A stretch of DNA of 64,000 bases from SKVL01 sp964559575. GTDB lineage: Bacteria > Patescibacteriota > Minisyncoccia > Phycocordibacterales > CSBR16-193. A program made the position numbers and the translations under genes. The stretch covers positions 1 through 64,000 of the forward strand of contig CAZLGQ010000001.1 in the NCBI GenBank assembly GCA_964559575.1, in the 5' to 3' direction. Shown piece by piece: positions 35,208 through 43,668 of the stretch (position 1 is its first letter; every line of letters begins with the position of its first letter). The notes under the pieces were generated by a model, which had not been told where the DNA came from, searched no databases, and saw only the letters and a list, made by a program, of their open reading frames with translations.

Positions 35208-36077
35208 ATGAAAGTATTAATATCTAATACTAAAAAAGTTGAAGAGATCAAAAAGGAAATGCAAAGATCTGGACCGGATAAGATCCACGTTCTTTCCGAT
35301 TTTGATAGAACCCTAACCTACGGAACGACCAACGGAATAAAAACCCCCTCTATTATTTCCATGCTCAGGGATGGAAAACACTTAACAGATGATTATGCGG
35401 ACAAAGCTCATTCTTTATTTAATAAATATCATCCACTTGAATCTGATTTGAACATTCCTTTAAGAGAAAGAAAAGAATTAATGCAAGAATGGTGGAAAAA
35501 CCATCATGATCTATTGATTAAATCGGGTCTTAGCAAAAACGATCTTGAAGATACTGTTAAAAATGGACATGTTAAATTCAGAGAAGGCGTTCCCGAATTT
35601 GTTGATCTTTTATATAACAAAAAGATCCCTTTGGTTATTATGTCAGCATGCGGTTGTGGAGAAGCAGTAAAAATGTTTTTTCAAAAGATCAAAAAAGATC
35701 ATTCAAATATATTTTATATTATCAATAAATATCATTGGGATAAAAACGGAAAAGCTCTTTCTGCGAAAGAACCGATAATTCATGCTTTAAATAAAGATGA
35801 GACGGTGTTGGAGAATTTCCCGAATGTATATAAACATATAAAAGAAAGAAAAAAAGTTATTCTACTGGGAGATAGTATTGGAGATATTGATATGATCAAA
35901 GGATTTCGTTACGAGAAACTTTTAAAGATCGGGTTTTTAAACAGTGGTTATGAAAGATTAAGAGAAAAATATTTAGACAGTTTTGATATAGTTTTAGAGG
36001 GAGACAAGGATTTTTATTTCATAAATAAGCTCTTTAAAGAAATAATTTTAAAAAAAAATTTTAAAATCTATAAATAA
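35208..36077 (+). CDS. UMPH-1-like (cytosolic 5'-nucleotidase III type) HAD phosphatase
   Basis: About 289 residues from the ATG at 35208; the TTG at 35187 is a possible but weaker start. The HAD nucleophile motif is SDFDRTLTYG, motif II is VIMSACG, and motif IV is GDSIGDIDMI. The long helical cap and the DFDRTLT start match the UMPH-1 family, more familiar from eukaryotic pyrimidine nucleotidases. Dephosphorylation of nucleoside monophosphates is likely. It is next to a DNPH1-like gene, so both may serve nucleotide salvage. Confidence 0.85.
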   Translation: MKVLISNTKKVEEIKKEMQRSGPDKIHVLSDFDRTLTYGTTNGIKTPSIISMLRDGKHLTDDYADKAHSLFNKYHPLESDLNIPLRERKELMQEWWKNHHDLLIKSGLSKNDLEDTVKNGHVKFREGVPEFVDLLYNKKIPLVIMSACGCGEAVKMFFQKIKKDHSNIFYIINKYHWDKNGKALSAKEPIIHALNKDETVLENFPNVYKHIKERKKVILLGDSIGDIDMIKGFRYEKLLKIGFLNSGYERLREKYLDSFDIVLEGDKDFYFINKLFKEIILKKNFKIYK

Positions 36078-36082
36078 ATTTT

Positions 36083-36521
36083 ATGAAAATATATTTTGCA
36101 GGATCAATAAGAGGAGGAAGAGAAGATAGAGAAAAATATTTTAAAATAATAGAATACCTTAAAAAACACGGTGAGGTTCTCTCCGAACATATAGGGTCTG
36201 AAAACATAGACCACAAAGGAGAAAAGCTCTCTTCAGAAGAAATATTTAACAGGGATGTAGAATGGATAAAAAAAGCCGATGTGATCATCGCAGAAGTCTC
36301 CACACCCTCTTTAGGTGTTGGCTACGAAATATGCTTTGCAGAAGAATTGAATAAAAAAAATACTCTGTCTTTTTCAAGAGAACGACAATAAAAAGTTATC
36401 TGCGATGATAAGTGGAAATAAAAATATTAAAGTTAAATATTATAAAAATACTAAGGATATTTTTATAACACTAAACAAATTTTTATCAAATTTAAATCAT
36501 AAAAACAGTTCAGACACTTAA
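36083..36521 (+). pseudogene. DNPH1/Rcl-like nucleotide hydrolase, frameshifted at A8 run
   Basis: The first 102 codons encode a DNPH1-like protein: FAGSIRGGRED, SEHIG and VSTPSLGVGYEI are signature parts of 2'-deoxynucleoside 5'-phosphate N-hydrolases. At the run of eight A residues (36353-36360) the frame changes. In the next frame a matching C-terminus continues through LCLFQENDN and KLSAMISGN to a TAA at 36519-36521. Removing one A would restore a protein of about 145 residues, the family length. This may be a true mutation, transcriptional slippage or an assembly error. Confidence 0.75.
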
Positions 36522-36611
36522 GTTTTTAAAAACAAAAATAACTTTTCAAACCATAATAATTTTGTTTATAAAAGTGATATACTTAATATATAAAACTATA
36601 TAATTTTAATA

Positions 36612-37685
36612 ATGTATAACCGTATAGTAATAAAAGTTGGTACCAAGGTACTCTCCAATGATTTTAATAGGCTTGATCTCACCGTTTTAAAACATTTAGT
36701 TAAACAGATCAACTTAATAAAAAATAAAGGAACCGAAGTTGTTTTGGTTACATCAGGTGCTGTAGGAGCCGGTAGAGATTTAATAAACCTTAAAGATATT
36801 GAAAAAATAGCAGAAAAACAGATCCTTTCCTCTATAGGTCAGGTTAAATTAATGAATTTTTATTCAAAATATTTTGCAGAGTATGATCAATTATGTGCTC
36901 AAGTATTGGCTACCAAAGAAGACTTTAGAGATAGAAAACATTACTTTAATATGAGAACCTGTTTTAATAATCTATTAAAAAGTGGTGTCATTCCGGTAGT
37001 AAATGAAAATGATGTTATAGCTACTACAGAACTTCTCTTTACCGATAACGATGAATTAGCAGGTCTTGTAGCATCCTTACTAAACGCTGATGCAGTAATA
37101 ATTCTTACAAGTGTTGAAGGTTTTCTAACAGGTGACCCTGAAGATCCCAATTCTAAAATCATTTCTGAAATTGATTTTAATAAAATTAAAAATATTGAAA
37201 AATTTATTTCTAACGAAAAAACTACCTTGGGACGTGGAGGTATGCTTACTAAATTTAATATAGCAAAAAAACTAACCATTCAGGGTATTACCGTCTTATT
37301 TGCTAACGGTAAAAGAAAAAATGTTTTAACTGACATATTTAATAATAAAAAGATCGGAACCAAATTTACTACTTCAAAAAAATCATCTTCTATCAAAAGA
37401 CGTCTTGCTTACTCGGAAGGATTAACCAAAGGAATGGTTAAAATAGACAAACAGGCTGTAAACCTTTTACGTTCTAAAGAAAACATCATCAGCTTATTGC
37501 CTATAGGGGTAATAGATATTCATGGTGATTTTTATAAAGGTGATATTATTGAAATCGTAAGTGAAAAAAAAGAAAAAATAGGTTTTGGGATAACTCAGTA
37601 CGATTCTCAAAAAGCCAAAGATCTAATAAAAACTAAAAATAAAAAACCGATCATTCATTATAACTATATGTTCATTAATATTTAG
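36612..37685 (+). CDS. proB: Glutamate 5-kinase
   Basis: A 357-residue amino acid kinase with a PUA domain (about residues 270-357). It opens with VIKVGTKVLS; VTSGAVGAGRD, VNENDVI and TLGRGGMLTK are ProB signatures. It phosphorylates glutamate for proline synthesis. ProA and ProC are not in the window. It is followed by a minus-strand terminator and a zinc-ribbon operon. Confidence 0.92.
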   Translation: MYNRIVIKVGTKVLSNDFNRLDLTVLKHLVKQINLIKNKGTEVVLVTSGAVGAGRDLINLKDIEKIAEKQILSSIGQVKLMNFYSKYFAEYDQLCAQVLATKEDFRDRKHYFNMRTCFNNLLKSGVIPVVNENDVIATTELLFTDNDELAGLVASLLNADAVIILTSVEGFLTGDPEDPNSKIISEIDFNKIKNIEKFISNEKTTLGRGGMLTKFNIAKKLTIQGITVLFANGKRKNVLTDIFNNKKIGTKFTTSKKSSSIKRRLAYSEGLTKGMVKIDKQAVNLLRSKENIISLLPIGVIDIHGDFYKGDIIEIVSEKKEKIGFGITQYDSQKAKDLIKTKNKKPIIHYNYMFINI

Positions 37686-37724
37686 AATATATCTAAATAT
37701 TAAATTAATTTTATTTAAAAAATT

Positions 37725-37750
37725 AAAGGGGAGTTTAAAACCTCCCCTTT
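37725..37750 (-). terminator. Terminator of zinc-ribbon operon
   Basis: AAAGGGGAG pairs with CTCCCCTTT across an 8-base loop. On the minus strand the hairpin is followed by AATTTTTT, a good T run. It lies 26 bases downstream of the stop of the zinc-ribbon gene at 37777. Confidence 0.8.
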
Positions 37751-37776
37751 ATGATCGTTCCGATCGACATAACTAA

Positions 37777-38040
37777 TCAGTCCCTCCAAGGAGAGTCCTT
37801 TTCTAAGGCCTCCTTTTGGCGCTTTGCTTGCTCATTCAAGCACAAAGCACAACTGATTTTCACGTCTATTGGAACGCGTTGGTCGTCGGTTGCCCCGAGG
37901 ACAACTCCACACTTCTCGCATTTCAAAGTGCGTTTTTGCCCGTTCAGGCAATCAGAACAAATGACCGAGATGTTTTCTGGTACTCGCTCATCTGCTGTGG
38001 CGGCGAAAATACCGTCGCAGCTAATGCATACCAAAATCAC
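37777..38040 (-). CDS. Duplicated zinc-ribbon protein, 87 aa
   Basis: Two tandem copies of a CxxC...CxxC unit are visible: VCISCDGIF with ICSDCLN, then KCEKCGVV with SCALCLN. Both copies share the pattern RVP between the pairs and end CLNxQxxR, so the gene arose by internal duplication. The C-terminus is acidic and ends SPWRD. The coding GC is higher than that of nearby genes. The SD AGGAGG lies upstream of the start. The partner is unknown; nucleic acid or protein binding is a guess. Confidence 0.7.
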   Translation of the reverse strand: MILVCISCDGIFAATADERVPENISVICSDCLNGQKRTLKCEKCGVVLGATDDQRVPIDVKISCALCLNEQAKRQKEALEKDSPWRD

Positions 38041-38094
38041 CTTAAACCCCTCCTAGGTTATAGACAACGACCCTAAAGCCGAGGTCTATCTGGG

Positions 38095-38283
38095 TTAGTA
38101 GCGTCCTCCTACGACACTATCCATTTGAGACACGCAATGGTGCCCCTTTTCATCCTGATTCAGTGCAAACACCACCTTCACAGAGGTACCTTGCAACTGA
38201 CGGCATTTGTGGCAGACTATGATCTTAACGACCCAATAGTCACGTGAATCATAAACCCTGCCACACTGAGCGCATCTAACCAT
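38095..38283 (-). CDS. Small zinc-ribbon protein, 62 aa
   Basis: It has CAQC and CHKC pairs in the first half (MVRCAQCGRVYDSRDYW), forming one zinc ribbon, and an additional Cys-His later. It is related in style to the 87-residue neighbour and 54 bases upstream of it. A strong SD-like AGGAAAGGAT precedes the ATG. The higher GC and codon use set it apart from flanking genes. Function unknown. Confidence 0.65.
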   Translation of the reverse strand: MVRCAQCGRVYDSRDYWVVKIIVCHKCRQLQGTSVKVVFALNQDEKGHHCVSQMDSVVGGRY

Positions 38284-38318
38284 AACCTTATCCTTTCCTG
38301 GTTATCAAGGAACAACAC

Positions 38319-38383
38319 GAGGGAAACATTCCCCCCGATCAGTTAAACAATTAATCTAACCAATCGGGGAAAATGATTTCCTC
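38319..38383 (-). promoter_or_regulatory. Long hairpin in leader of zinc-ribbon operon
   Basis: On the plus strand ATTCCCCCCGAT (38328-38339) faces ATCGGGGAAAAT (38363-38374), and GAGGGAAA (38319-38326) faces TTTCCTC (38377-38383). This gives about 19 pairs with a 23-base loop. On the minus strand two of the inner pairs are G-U, as if the RNA form is selected. It lies 36 bases upstream of the 62-residue gene start. Confidence 0.5.
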
Positions 38384-38462
38384 AACTAAAATTTTTGCCA
38401 TTAAACCAGATTTAATAACAAATGTAAATACTAACGACTATATTAATAATAATATAGAAAAA

Positions 38463-39149
38463 TTAAAAATATTTATTTATAAAATCTTCAGCCTTTTTTA
38501 AATCAATTGGAGTAGTTATTTGTAACCAAAAACGACTAAATACCGGAGTAATCGTTTTTTTGTTTGCCAATTGAAGAAGAGTTTGAGGTAACCCCCACTC
38601 TTCTTTACCACTTAACTTTTGCTGAGTACAAGAAAATATTTGATCAGTCATAGAATAAAGTCCGGTATTTAAATAACCGGTAACACCACCATGATCATTA
38701 CCTTCTTTTATTTCTTTTATTCGATTAAATTCATCAAAAACTACTTTTCCACCAGAGTATAAATTATTAACTTTAGATATCCCAATAGAAAAAGAATGTT
38801 CTGTACAAGACCTTATATCAGAAGGATGATAAATATCATCACCCATCATAACTAAAAAATGTTCATTTAAAATATCCTTAGCTTGCCACAATGCATCAGC
38901 AGTACCTAAAAAATCAGACTGTTCTACATAACGCAATGGTATACCTTTATAAACTTTCCCTAAATATTGATAAATATCAGACTTTCTGTAACCAACTACT
39001 AAAATTACTTCTTTTATTTTTTCCGGTAAAAAGTCTAATTTATACTCTAACAACGTTTTATTTTTGATCTTTAAAAGTGGTTTAGGAGTTAACTCAGTAT
39101 GATTTCCCATTCTAATTCCTCTACCAGCTGCTAGAATAACTACTTGCAT
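38463..39149 (-). CDS. Sugar nucleotidyltransferase (NTP_transferase)
   Basis: About 228 residues from the ATG at 39149 (MQVVILAAGRGIRMG). The nucleotide-binding LAAGRGIRMG and TPKPLLKI with the catalytic Lys are visible, as is MMGDDIYHP for metal. This is a GalU/RfbA-like single-domain pyrophosphorylase that activates a sugar-1-phosphate. The sugar is not predictable. It is divergent from the VanX-like gene. Confidence 0.88.
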   Translation of the reverse strand: MQVVILAAGRGIRMGNHTELTPKPLLKIKNKTLLEYKLDFLPEKIKEVILVVGYRKSDIYQYLGKVYKGIPLRYVEQSDFLGTADALWQAKDILNEHFLVMMGDDIYHPSDIRSCTEHSFSIGISKVNNLYSGGKVVFDEFNRIKEIKEGNDHGGVTGYLNTGLYSMTDQIFSCTQQKLSGKEEWGLPQTLLQLANKKTITPVFSRFWLQITTPIDLKKAEDFINKYF

Positions 39150-39229
39150 AAATAATAAGTAAAATAATATCACAATATTTTTTTAAAAAAAATATTGTGA
39201 TAATATTACTTTGTAATATTTAAATAAAA

Positions 39230-39880
39230 ATGAAACTTATACCGGATAAAGAAATAATTAAAATACCTATAAAAGATAACAAAGAAAAACTTGTTCATGT
39301 TAGAAAATACGTTCCAAATATAGTTATCAGACCAGGTTTATATATAAAAAAAGAAGGAAATAGTACCTGCAAAAAAGCCTGTTTAATAAGAGAAAGTGTT
39401 GGAAAACGTTTAAAGGTAGCTCAAGATTTACTACCTAAAGAATACAGGTTAATGCTTAGATGTGGATACAGACCCATATCACTACAAAAAAAACACTATA
39501 TAGAAGAACGTAATCGCTTAAAAAAGAAAAATCCATCCTGGAGTAAAGAAAAACTAAACACAGAAATGGATATGCGTATTGCTCCATTGTATATAGTACC
39601 TCCGCACCCTACAGGTAGCGCAGTTGATATAACCATAATTGATAATAAATACCACCAACTTGATATGGGTACTAAATTAGGAGAATTTAACAAAGAAAAA
39701 ACATTTACTTATTCCAAAAATATTTCTAACCTAGCAAAAGAAAATAGAAAACTTTTAATAAATGTTATGGAAAAAGCAGGTTTTGTTAATTATCCAACCG
39801 AATGGTGGCATTGGTCGTATGGAGATAGATACTGGGCTGCCGTAAAAAAAGAAAAAATTTCTATATACGATAAGATATAA
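39230..39880 (+). CDS. D-Ala-D-Ala dipeptidase (VanX-like)
   Basis: A 216-residue M15 metallopeptidase. Zinc ligands are His126 and Asp133 in PHPTGSAVD and His194; Glu191 in EWWHW is catalytic. CGYRP holds the conserved Arg. No signal peptide is seen, so it would work in the cytoplasm like VanX, which recycles D-Ala-D-Ala. No vanA/vanH genes are here, so resistance is not implied. It sits within a group of amino-acid and peptide enzymes. Confidence 0.9.
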   Translation: MKLIPDKEIIKIPIKDNKEKLVHVRKYVPNIVIRPGLYIKKEGNSTCKKACLIRESVGKRLKVAQDLLPKEYRLMLRCGYRPISLQKKHYIEERNRLKKKNPSWSKEKLNTEMDMRIAPLYIVPPHPTGSAVDITIIDNKYHQLDMGTKLGEFNKEKTFTYSKNISNLAKENRKLLINVMEKAGFVNYPTEWWHWSYGDRYWAAVKKEKISIYDKI

Positions 39881-39885
39881 CAAAA

Positions 39886-39914
39886 GAGCGTCCTAGCTTT
39901 TAACTAAAACGCTC
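39886..39914 (-). terminator. Terminator between VanX-like and ATP-grasp genes
   Basis: GAGCGT pairs with ACGCTC. On the minus strand the stem is followed by TTTTGTT, so it ends the ATP-grasp transcript. It may also stop the convergent VanX-like message. Confidence 0.65.
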
Positions 39915-39939
39915 CTTTAGCCTTTTTAGGGCTTTTGAG

Positions 39940-41184
39940 TCAAACAAAGTCGAGTCTTTTCCGTACCTCTTTGACAACCGCTTTCGCTTCTTCTCGAGAA
40001 TTGATGGACAGTCCGGTAACATCAATGCCACCGTGATAGAGCACACCGGGATTGGTTATGACCGCAAAAGGTTCTTGAGTCGATGGAACCAAAATCTCTT
40101 TCAGTTCACCAAACAGCTCTTTAAACCCTAAGCTTTTCCCGGTTGAAATGTGTTCATGCCAAAAGTGGTAACCGAAAGATCCGGGGTTACGGATCTTCGC
40201 CAATCGTTTTGACATCTCATAGATAAAAACTATTGCGCCTTTCCTGGGATTGAAATCAGTCCAGTAGACGTTTCCAGTTTCATCTATAAGAATATCACAA
40301 CAGAAATAACCTTTGGCACCGGATCTCTGAAGATAAGGAACAAGTTTGGTTTCCAGATCTGTTCTGATCCTACTCTCTATCTCTCTGGTAAGCCTAGTTG
40401 GAAAGGCTGTACCGGAATAAGACAGATTAGTGGATAGTTGATCAAAGATACCTATATCCAAAAACTTCCCATCTTCAGTGATCTCCCAATGAACACAGAC
40501 TTCATCAACGATCTTGACCATCTGCTCTACGATGAAGGGGCTGCACATCCCTTCAACTGTTGGCATTTTTGCCACAAGATCTTCATAAGATGAGATCTGA
40601 TGCAATCCACCCAGATCTACACCACCCGTACCTCTTGAGGATTTCAGAAGAAAACCATTTCCATTCTTACCTGTAAGGAATGACTTGGTTACCTTGAGAA
40701 GTTCTTCCGGATCCTTACCACCCACCCAAGGGGCGGTTTTTAATCCCAGTTCTTCACAAAGCAACTTAAAGTTATACTTACAGGCAAAAGGAATGGATAC
40801 CTCAAAGTTACAGTAAGGAGGAATCCCCAGAATTGAAGAAAGATAACGTTCACTTTCTTCTATCCAGAAAAACTCCAATCGGGCAGATCGACCATTAATG
40901 GACCCCAGAATCTCATCCTGAACTTCTTGCTTGGAGATTACCAAATCGGCTAAAGTAAGATCTCTATCAAACGGACCAGCTACGATCATTCTCGGTAATG
41001 TAAAACCGAGATCCTGCCAATAGGCAAGATAATCAGAATCGATCGGTTTGGTAGTGACCACTACATGACCATCTCCAACTTGGCACAGTCCGCCACGTTG
41101 ATCAAAATCTTGCTCCATCTCAATACCTCGAAAGAGACTATTGCTCTGAGTCTCGATCATAACACGAGTTTTTTCGCCTTTCAT
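39940..41184 (-). CDS. ATP-grasp ligase, peptide/amide-ligase-like
   Basis: A 414-residue ATP-grasp protein. KSSRGTGGVDL is the ATP-clamp glycine loop, IVEQMV the adenine hinge, and CDILIDETGNVYWTDFNPR supplies the Mg-binding Asp, Glu and Asn. An N-terminal pre-ATP-grasp region of about 150 residues resembles that of PGM1-type amide ligases. It likely joins a carboxylate to an amine; substrates are unknown. It has higher GC than its neighbours and a strong AGGAGG site 6 bases from the ATG. A promoter and leader hairpin lie upstream. Confidence 0.8.
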   Translation of the reverse strand: MKGEKTRVMIETQSNSLFRGIEMEQDFDQRGGLCQVGDGHVVVTTKPIDSDYLAYWQDLGFTLPRMIVAGPFDRDLTLADLVISKQEVQDEILGSINGRSARLEFFWIEESERYLSSILGIPPYCNFEVSIPFACKYNFKLLCEELGLKTAPWVGGKDPEELLKVTKSFLTGKNGNGFLLKSSRGTGGVDLGGLHQISSYEDLVAKMPTVEGMCSPFIVEQMVKIVDEVCVHWEITEDGKFLDIGIFDQLSTNLSYSGTAFPTRLTREIESRIRTDLETKLVPYLQRSGAKGYFCCDILIDETGNVYWTDFNPRKGAIVFIYEMSKRLAKIRNPGSFGYHFWHEHISTGKSLGFKELFGELKEILVPSTQEPFAVITNPGVLYHGGIDVTGLSINSREEAKAVVKEVRKRLDFV

Positions 41185-41240
41185 GTCTATCCTCCTCTTT
41201 CTTCAATGTTTGACCTGAAAAGAACAACAACGGCCTTATT

Positions 41241-41289
41241 CCAAGACCGTAGATATACATAAGTTATTTATATGTATCTACGATCTTGG
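41241..41289 (-). promoter_or_regulatory. Leader hairpin upstream of ATP-grasp gene
   Basis: CCAAGA-CGTAGATA-ACATA faces TATGT-ATCTACG-TCTTGG with small mismatches and a 9-base loop. On the minus strand no T run follows, so it is not a standard terminator. It lies in the probable 5' leader, about 60 bases before the ATG, and may be a regulatory or RNA-stability element. Confidence 0.5.
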
Positions 41290-41319
41290 ATATTGACATT
41301 TTATAAATATTATTTCTTA

Positions 41320-41348
41320 AACATACAAACTTTATTTAATTAAGTCAA
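41320..41348 (-). promoter_or_regulatory. Promoter of ATP-grasp gene
   Basis: On the minus strand TTGACT (41348-41343) and TATGTT (41325-41320) are 17 bases apart. The -35 overlaps the stop codon of the M20 gene upstream. The predicted start near 41313 gives a leader of about 130 bases that contains the hairpin at 41241-41289. Confidence 0.6.
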
Positions 41349-42436
41349 TAACCTTTATTGGTATCAAAATTCAAAAGATCAATTAATGACTCATATAAAA
41401 AATAAACAGAATCCATATCAACCCATTCTTCATTTTGATGCGCACCTCCTCCATCAGGTCTCCAAAGTACTGCAGGAATTCCGTGTTCTGTAAAAAAAAC
41501 AGCATCACTGGTTCCATTTTCATGTTTAAAGATCATTTTTTTTCTTAATTTCTTTTGTAAAACCTTTTTCAATACCTGAAGCCATAATTCATTTTCATTA
41601 GTAAAAAATAGATCATTTTCTGAAACAACTTCCACCTCTCCTTTTTTCCCTACAAACTTATTCAATTCTTTTTTAATATTCTTAAGATCCTCATTTTTAG
41701 TAAAACGTATATCAAAATAACCTTCAGCATATTCTGGTATCTGATTTAAACTATTATCAGTAGAAACCTTGGTTAAAACCACACTGGTCTTCCATTGATC
41801 TTTAAAAGTAGGTCCGGGGAACATTTCAGAAAGTTTATTTTGTAAGACCAATAACTTAGGAATTGGATTTTCTCCTTTCCAAACTTGAGAAGAATGACAA
41901 CTCTTACCCGGTAAAGTAACCTTAAACTGAATAAAACCTTTCTGTTTATTAACTATTTGATTTCCTCCACCACCATCTGCAATAAAAGCAAAATCAGCAT
42001 GGTAACCTTTATCTTTTAATAAAGCATAAGTTCCATATCCACTTTTCTCTTCATCGGAAGTAATCAAAATTGCTATTTCTTTTTTCCCTCCCCTTTTTTT
42101 ATATTCAGTTGCTGCATATAGACAAGCCACTAAGCCGGCTTTCATATCATAAGCACCACGACCATAAAGTTTTCCGGCTTGTTCTTTAGGCTTGAATAAT
42201 TCTTCAGATCCTTTTACAACATCAATGTGTCCGGAGAAAATTATATCTACCTTTTTTTTATTTGTAGTTGAAAAGACCAAAGCCGGATGACCTTTTAAAT
42301 TATACTTAGAGATCTTAAAGACACCTTTAAATTTTTTTTCTAAGAGATCCAAGCATTCTTTTTGTTTTTCTATATTCTCTTCTGTTGATCTTATTGAAAT
42401 AAGCTTTTTAGATAGATCTAATATTTGTTTTTTCAT
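41345..42436 (-). CDS. M20 metallopeptidase (ArgE/DapE-like)
   Basis: A 363-residue di-zinc hydrolase. GHIDVVKGSE and GRGAYDMKAGL carry the first metal His and bridging Asp, and ITSDEEKSGYG the catalytic Glu and the next ligand. It also has the DAVFFTEHGIPAVLWRPDGGGAHQNEE end. The substrate could be an N-acyl amino acid or succinyl-DAP. It is AT-rich like most genes here, unlike the second M20 gene at 43669. A terminator hairpin lies just upstream of its ATG (see leader). Confidence 0.85.
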   Translation of the reverse strand: MKKQILDLSKKLISIRSTEENIEKQKECLDLLEKKFKGVFKISKYNLKGHPALVFSTTNKKKVDIIFSGHIDVVKGSEELFKPKEQAGKLYGRGAYDMKAGLVACLYAATEYKKRGGKKEIAILITSDEEKSGYGTYALLKDKGYHADFAFIADGGGGNQIVNKQKGFIQFKVTLPGKSCHSSQVWKGENPIPKLLVLQNKLSEMFPGPTFKDQWKTSVVLTKVSTDNSLNQIPEYAEGYFDIRFTKNEDLKNIKKELNKFVGKKGEVEVVSENDLFFTNENELWLQVLKKVLQKKLRKKMIFKHENGTSDAVFFTEHGIPAVLWRPDGGGAHQNEEWVDMDSVYFLYESLIDLLNFDTNKGY

Positions 42437-42462
42437 AATTTATTTACATAAAAACTAAAAAT

Positions 42463-42486
42463 AAAACGACCTCTTGAGGTCGTTTT
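42463..42486 (-). terminator. Leader terminator before M20 gene
   Basis: It has an 11-base perfect stem with two loop bases formally, in practice a four-base loop. The T-rich tail TTTTATTTTT follows on the minus strand. It lies inside the leader, so termination would block expression of the M20 gene. It is not needed to end the upstream gene, which has its own terminator at 42645. Confidence 0.75.
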
Positions 42487-42593
42487 AATATTTTATTTAT
42501 TCTTGATTTTATATTATTTAGAATAAACACCATTAAACAACCTCAAAAGTCTTGAAGTTACGACGGTCGTTTCTACGAACAGTATTTATTCTA
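42463..42593 (-). ncRNA. Candidate attenuator/riboswitch leader of the M20 gene
   Basis: On the minus strand a folded domain (42593-42519) has P1 TAGAATAAA/TTTATTCTA, P2 AAACGACC/GGTTGTTT and inner CTTCAA/TTGAGG. Further on, a perfect hairpin AAAACGACCTC-AA-GAGGTCGTTTT (42486-42463) followed by ATTTTT is an intrinsic terminator 27 bases before the ATG. The domain segment TTGAGGTTGTTT (42546-42535) can pair 12 bases with the terminator's first arm (one G-U), forming an antiterminator. I do not recognise the aptamer family. Confidence 0.6.
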
Positions 42594-42644
42594 TTTAACA
42601 TATAATAAAATTTAATAAAAAAAATTAAAAAAGTCAATAAAAAA

Positions 42645-42676
42645 GGGGTACCGGCAACTAACGTCACCGATACCCC
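42645..42676 (-). terminator. Terminator of ArgA-like gene
   Basis: GGGGTA and CGG face CCG and TACCCC, with one mismatch. On the minus strand TTTTTT follows. It starts 8 bases after the stop of the ArgA-like gene and closes the argE-argA-like unit. Confidence 0.8.
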
Positions 42677-42683
42677 AATGGAC

Positions 42684-43655
42684 TTACAGTTCCTTCACCC
42701 AAACTTCTTTAGAACCTTGGTTCAAATCAAACATTCGTTCTTTTTTGAAACCAAAGTTTAAAAAGTCAGGCAAAATACCCACTAAGGGCGGTGCTTGTTC
42801 AGCACAAAGGTACAACTGCTTTTTCCGGAGTTTCATGGACTTATTGACCGCATACTTGATCAATGGAGTCAAAACCTCCGAAACGGCTAACTCAGAAGAG
42901 TAGCCAAGGTAACTCATTTTCATCTTCCCGTTGACTTCAGGGTTTAGCATCAGAGCTCCATAGGGATATCCGTCAATTGCGAAAACGACGAATTTATCGA
43001 TATTCTCAGCAATGAATGACTCAAAAACACAGCCATTTAGCAAAGACTTGAGAATCCGAGTGACTTCCGGAATATCAGACCTCGTTGCAGATCGAACCTT
43101 CTTATATGAAGATCCGGCTCTGTAGATCATTGTTCCGGAACCTTTCCCTGTTAGAAACTCTTCCAAAAAAGCTTCCCTGCGACAGATGTTGGTAAAGTGA
43201 ACACGAGAGATTCCTATGTCACAAAAACCAACCGCATACTCAAGACACGTCCTCATCAAGCCATTGACTACATTCTCTTCCTCTAGAAGTTCTTGTGCTT
43301 CCATATCCGTCATTTCACTAACAAGCTTCCCCTTATTGAAGATGCCGTCAGTATTACAGAGAAAGAAGAACTTGGAAGCTTTGAGAACCTCCACCAAGGT
43401 AAAGAGATCTTTCTCTTCAACTACTTCGTGGTACTTCACTCCACGTTCCTGAAGCGTATTTTCCAAAAAAGGAATATCCACGCTGTTACAAAGAAAATGG
43501 AGATCGACCCCTAAGCTATCAAGAAGATGAATGTCTTCAATAATAGCTTCAAAGTTTGATTCCTTCTTCCTTGGAAAAGCACTGCAGACAAGAACACGCT
43601 TCCCATTCCAACGGATCAGGCTACTCAACATCTCTCTGGTAGGACGTCCATCCAT
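42684..43655 (-). CDS. N-acetylglutamate synthase-like protein (ArgA-type)
   Basis: About 323 residues from the ATG at 43655, placed 8 bases after the SD GAGGAGG; upstream GTG and ATG starts are too close to it. The N-terminal two thirds is an amino-acid-kinase-like fold lacking the usual kinase entry motif. ISRVHFTNICRREAFLEEF and GSGTMIYR match the ArgA linker, and the C-terminus is a GNAT domain. ArgA makes N-acetylglutamate, the first step of arginine synthesis. It follows the ArgE-like gene by 13 bases, supporting an arginine or N-acyl amino acid role. GC is higher than flanking genes. Confidence 0.75.
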   Translation of the reverse strand: MDGRPTREMLSSLIRWNGKRVLVCSAFPRKKESNFEAIIEDIHLLDSLGVDLHFLCNSVDIPFLENTLQERGVKYHEVVEEKDLFTLVEVLKASKFFFLCNTDGIFNKGKLVSEMTDMEAQELLEEENVVNGLMRTCLEYAVGFCDIGISRVHFTNICRREAFLEEFLTGKGSGTMIYRAGSSYKKVRSATRSDIPEVTRILKSLLNGCVFESFIAENIDKFVVFAIDGYPYGALMLNPEVNGKMKMSYLGYSSELAVSEVLTPLIKYAVNKSMKLRKKQLYLCAEQAPPLVGILPDFLNFGFKKERMFDLNQGSKEVWVKEL

Positions 43656-43668
43656 GACCATTTCCTCC

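Noticed and set aside
38041..38094. Attenuator between the two zinc-ribbon genes
   Set aside because: ATAGAC/GTCTAT can pair, but the stem is short and no T run follows.
37777..41184. LysW-type carrier protein system (zinc ribbon plus ATP-grasp plus kinase plus M20)
   Set aside because: Neither zinc-ribbon protein ends in the EDWGE tail of LysW, the kinase at 36612 is a normal ProB with PUA, and the ATP-grasp is not LysX-like.
42519..42593. Purine riboswitch, because GTTTCTAC appears on the plus strand
   Set aside because: The element order does not match the purine aptamer, and the relevant transcript is the minus strand.
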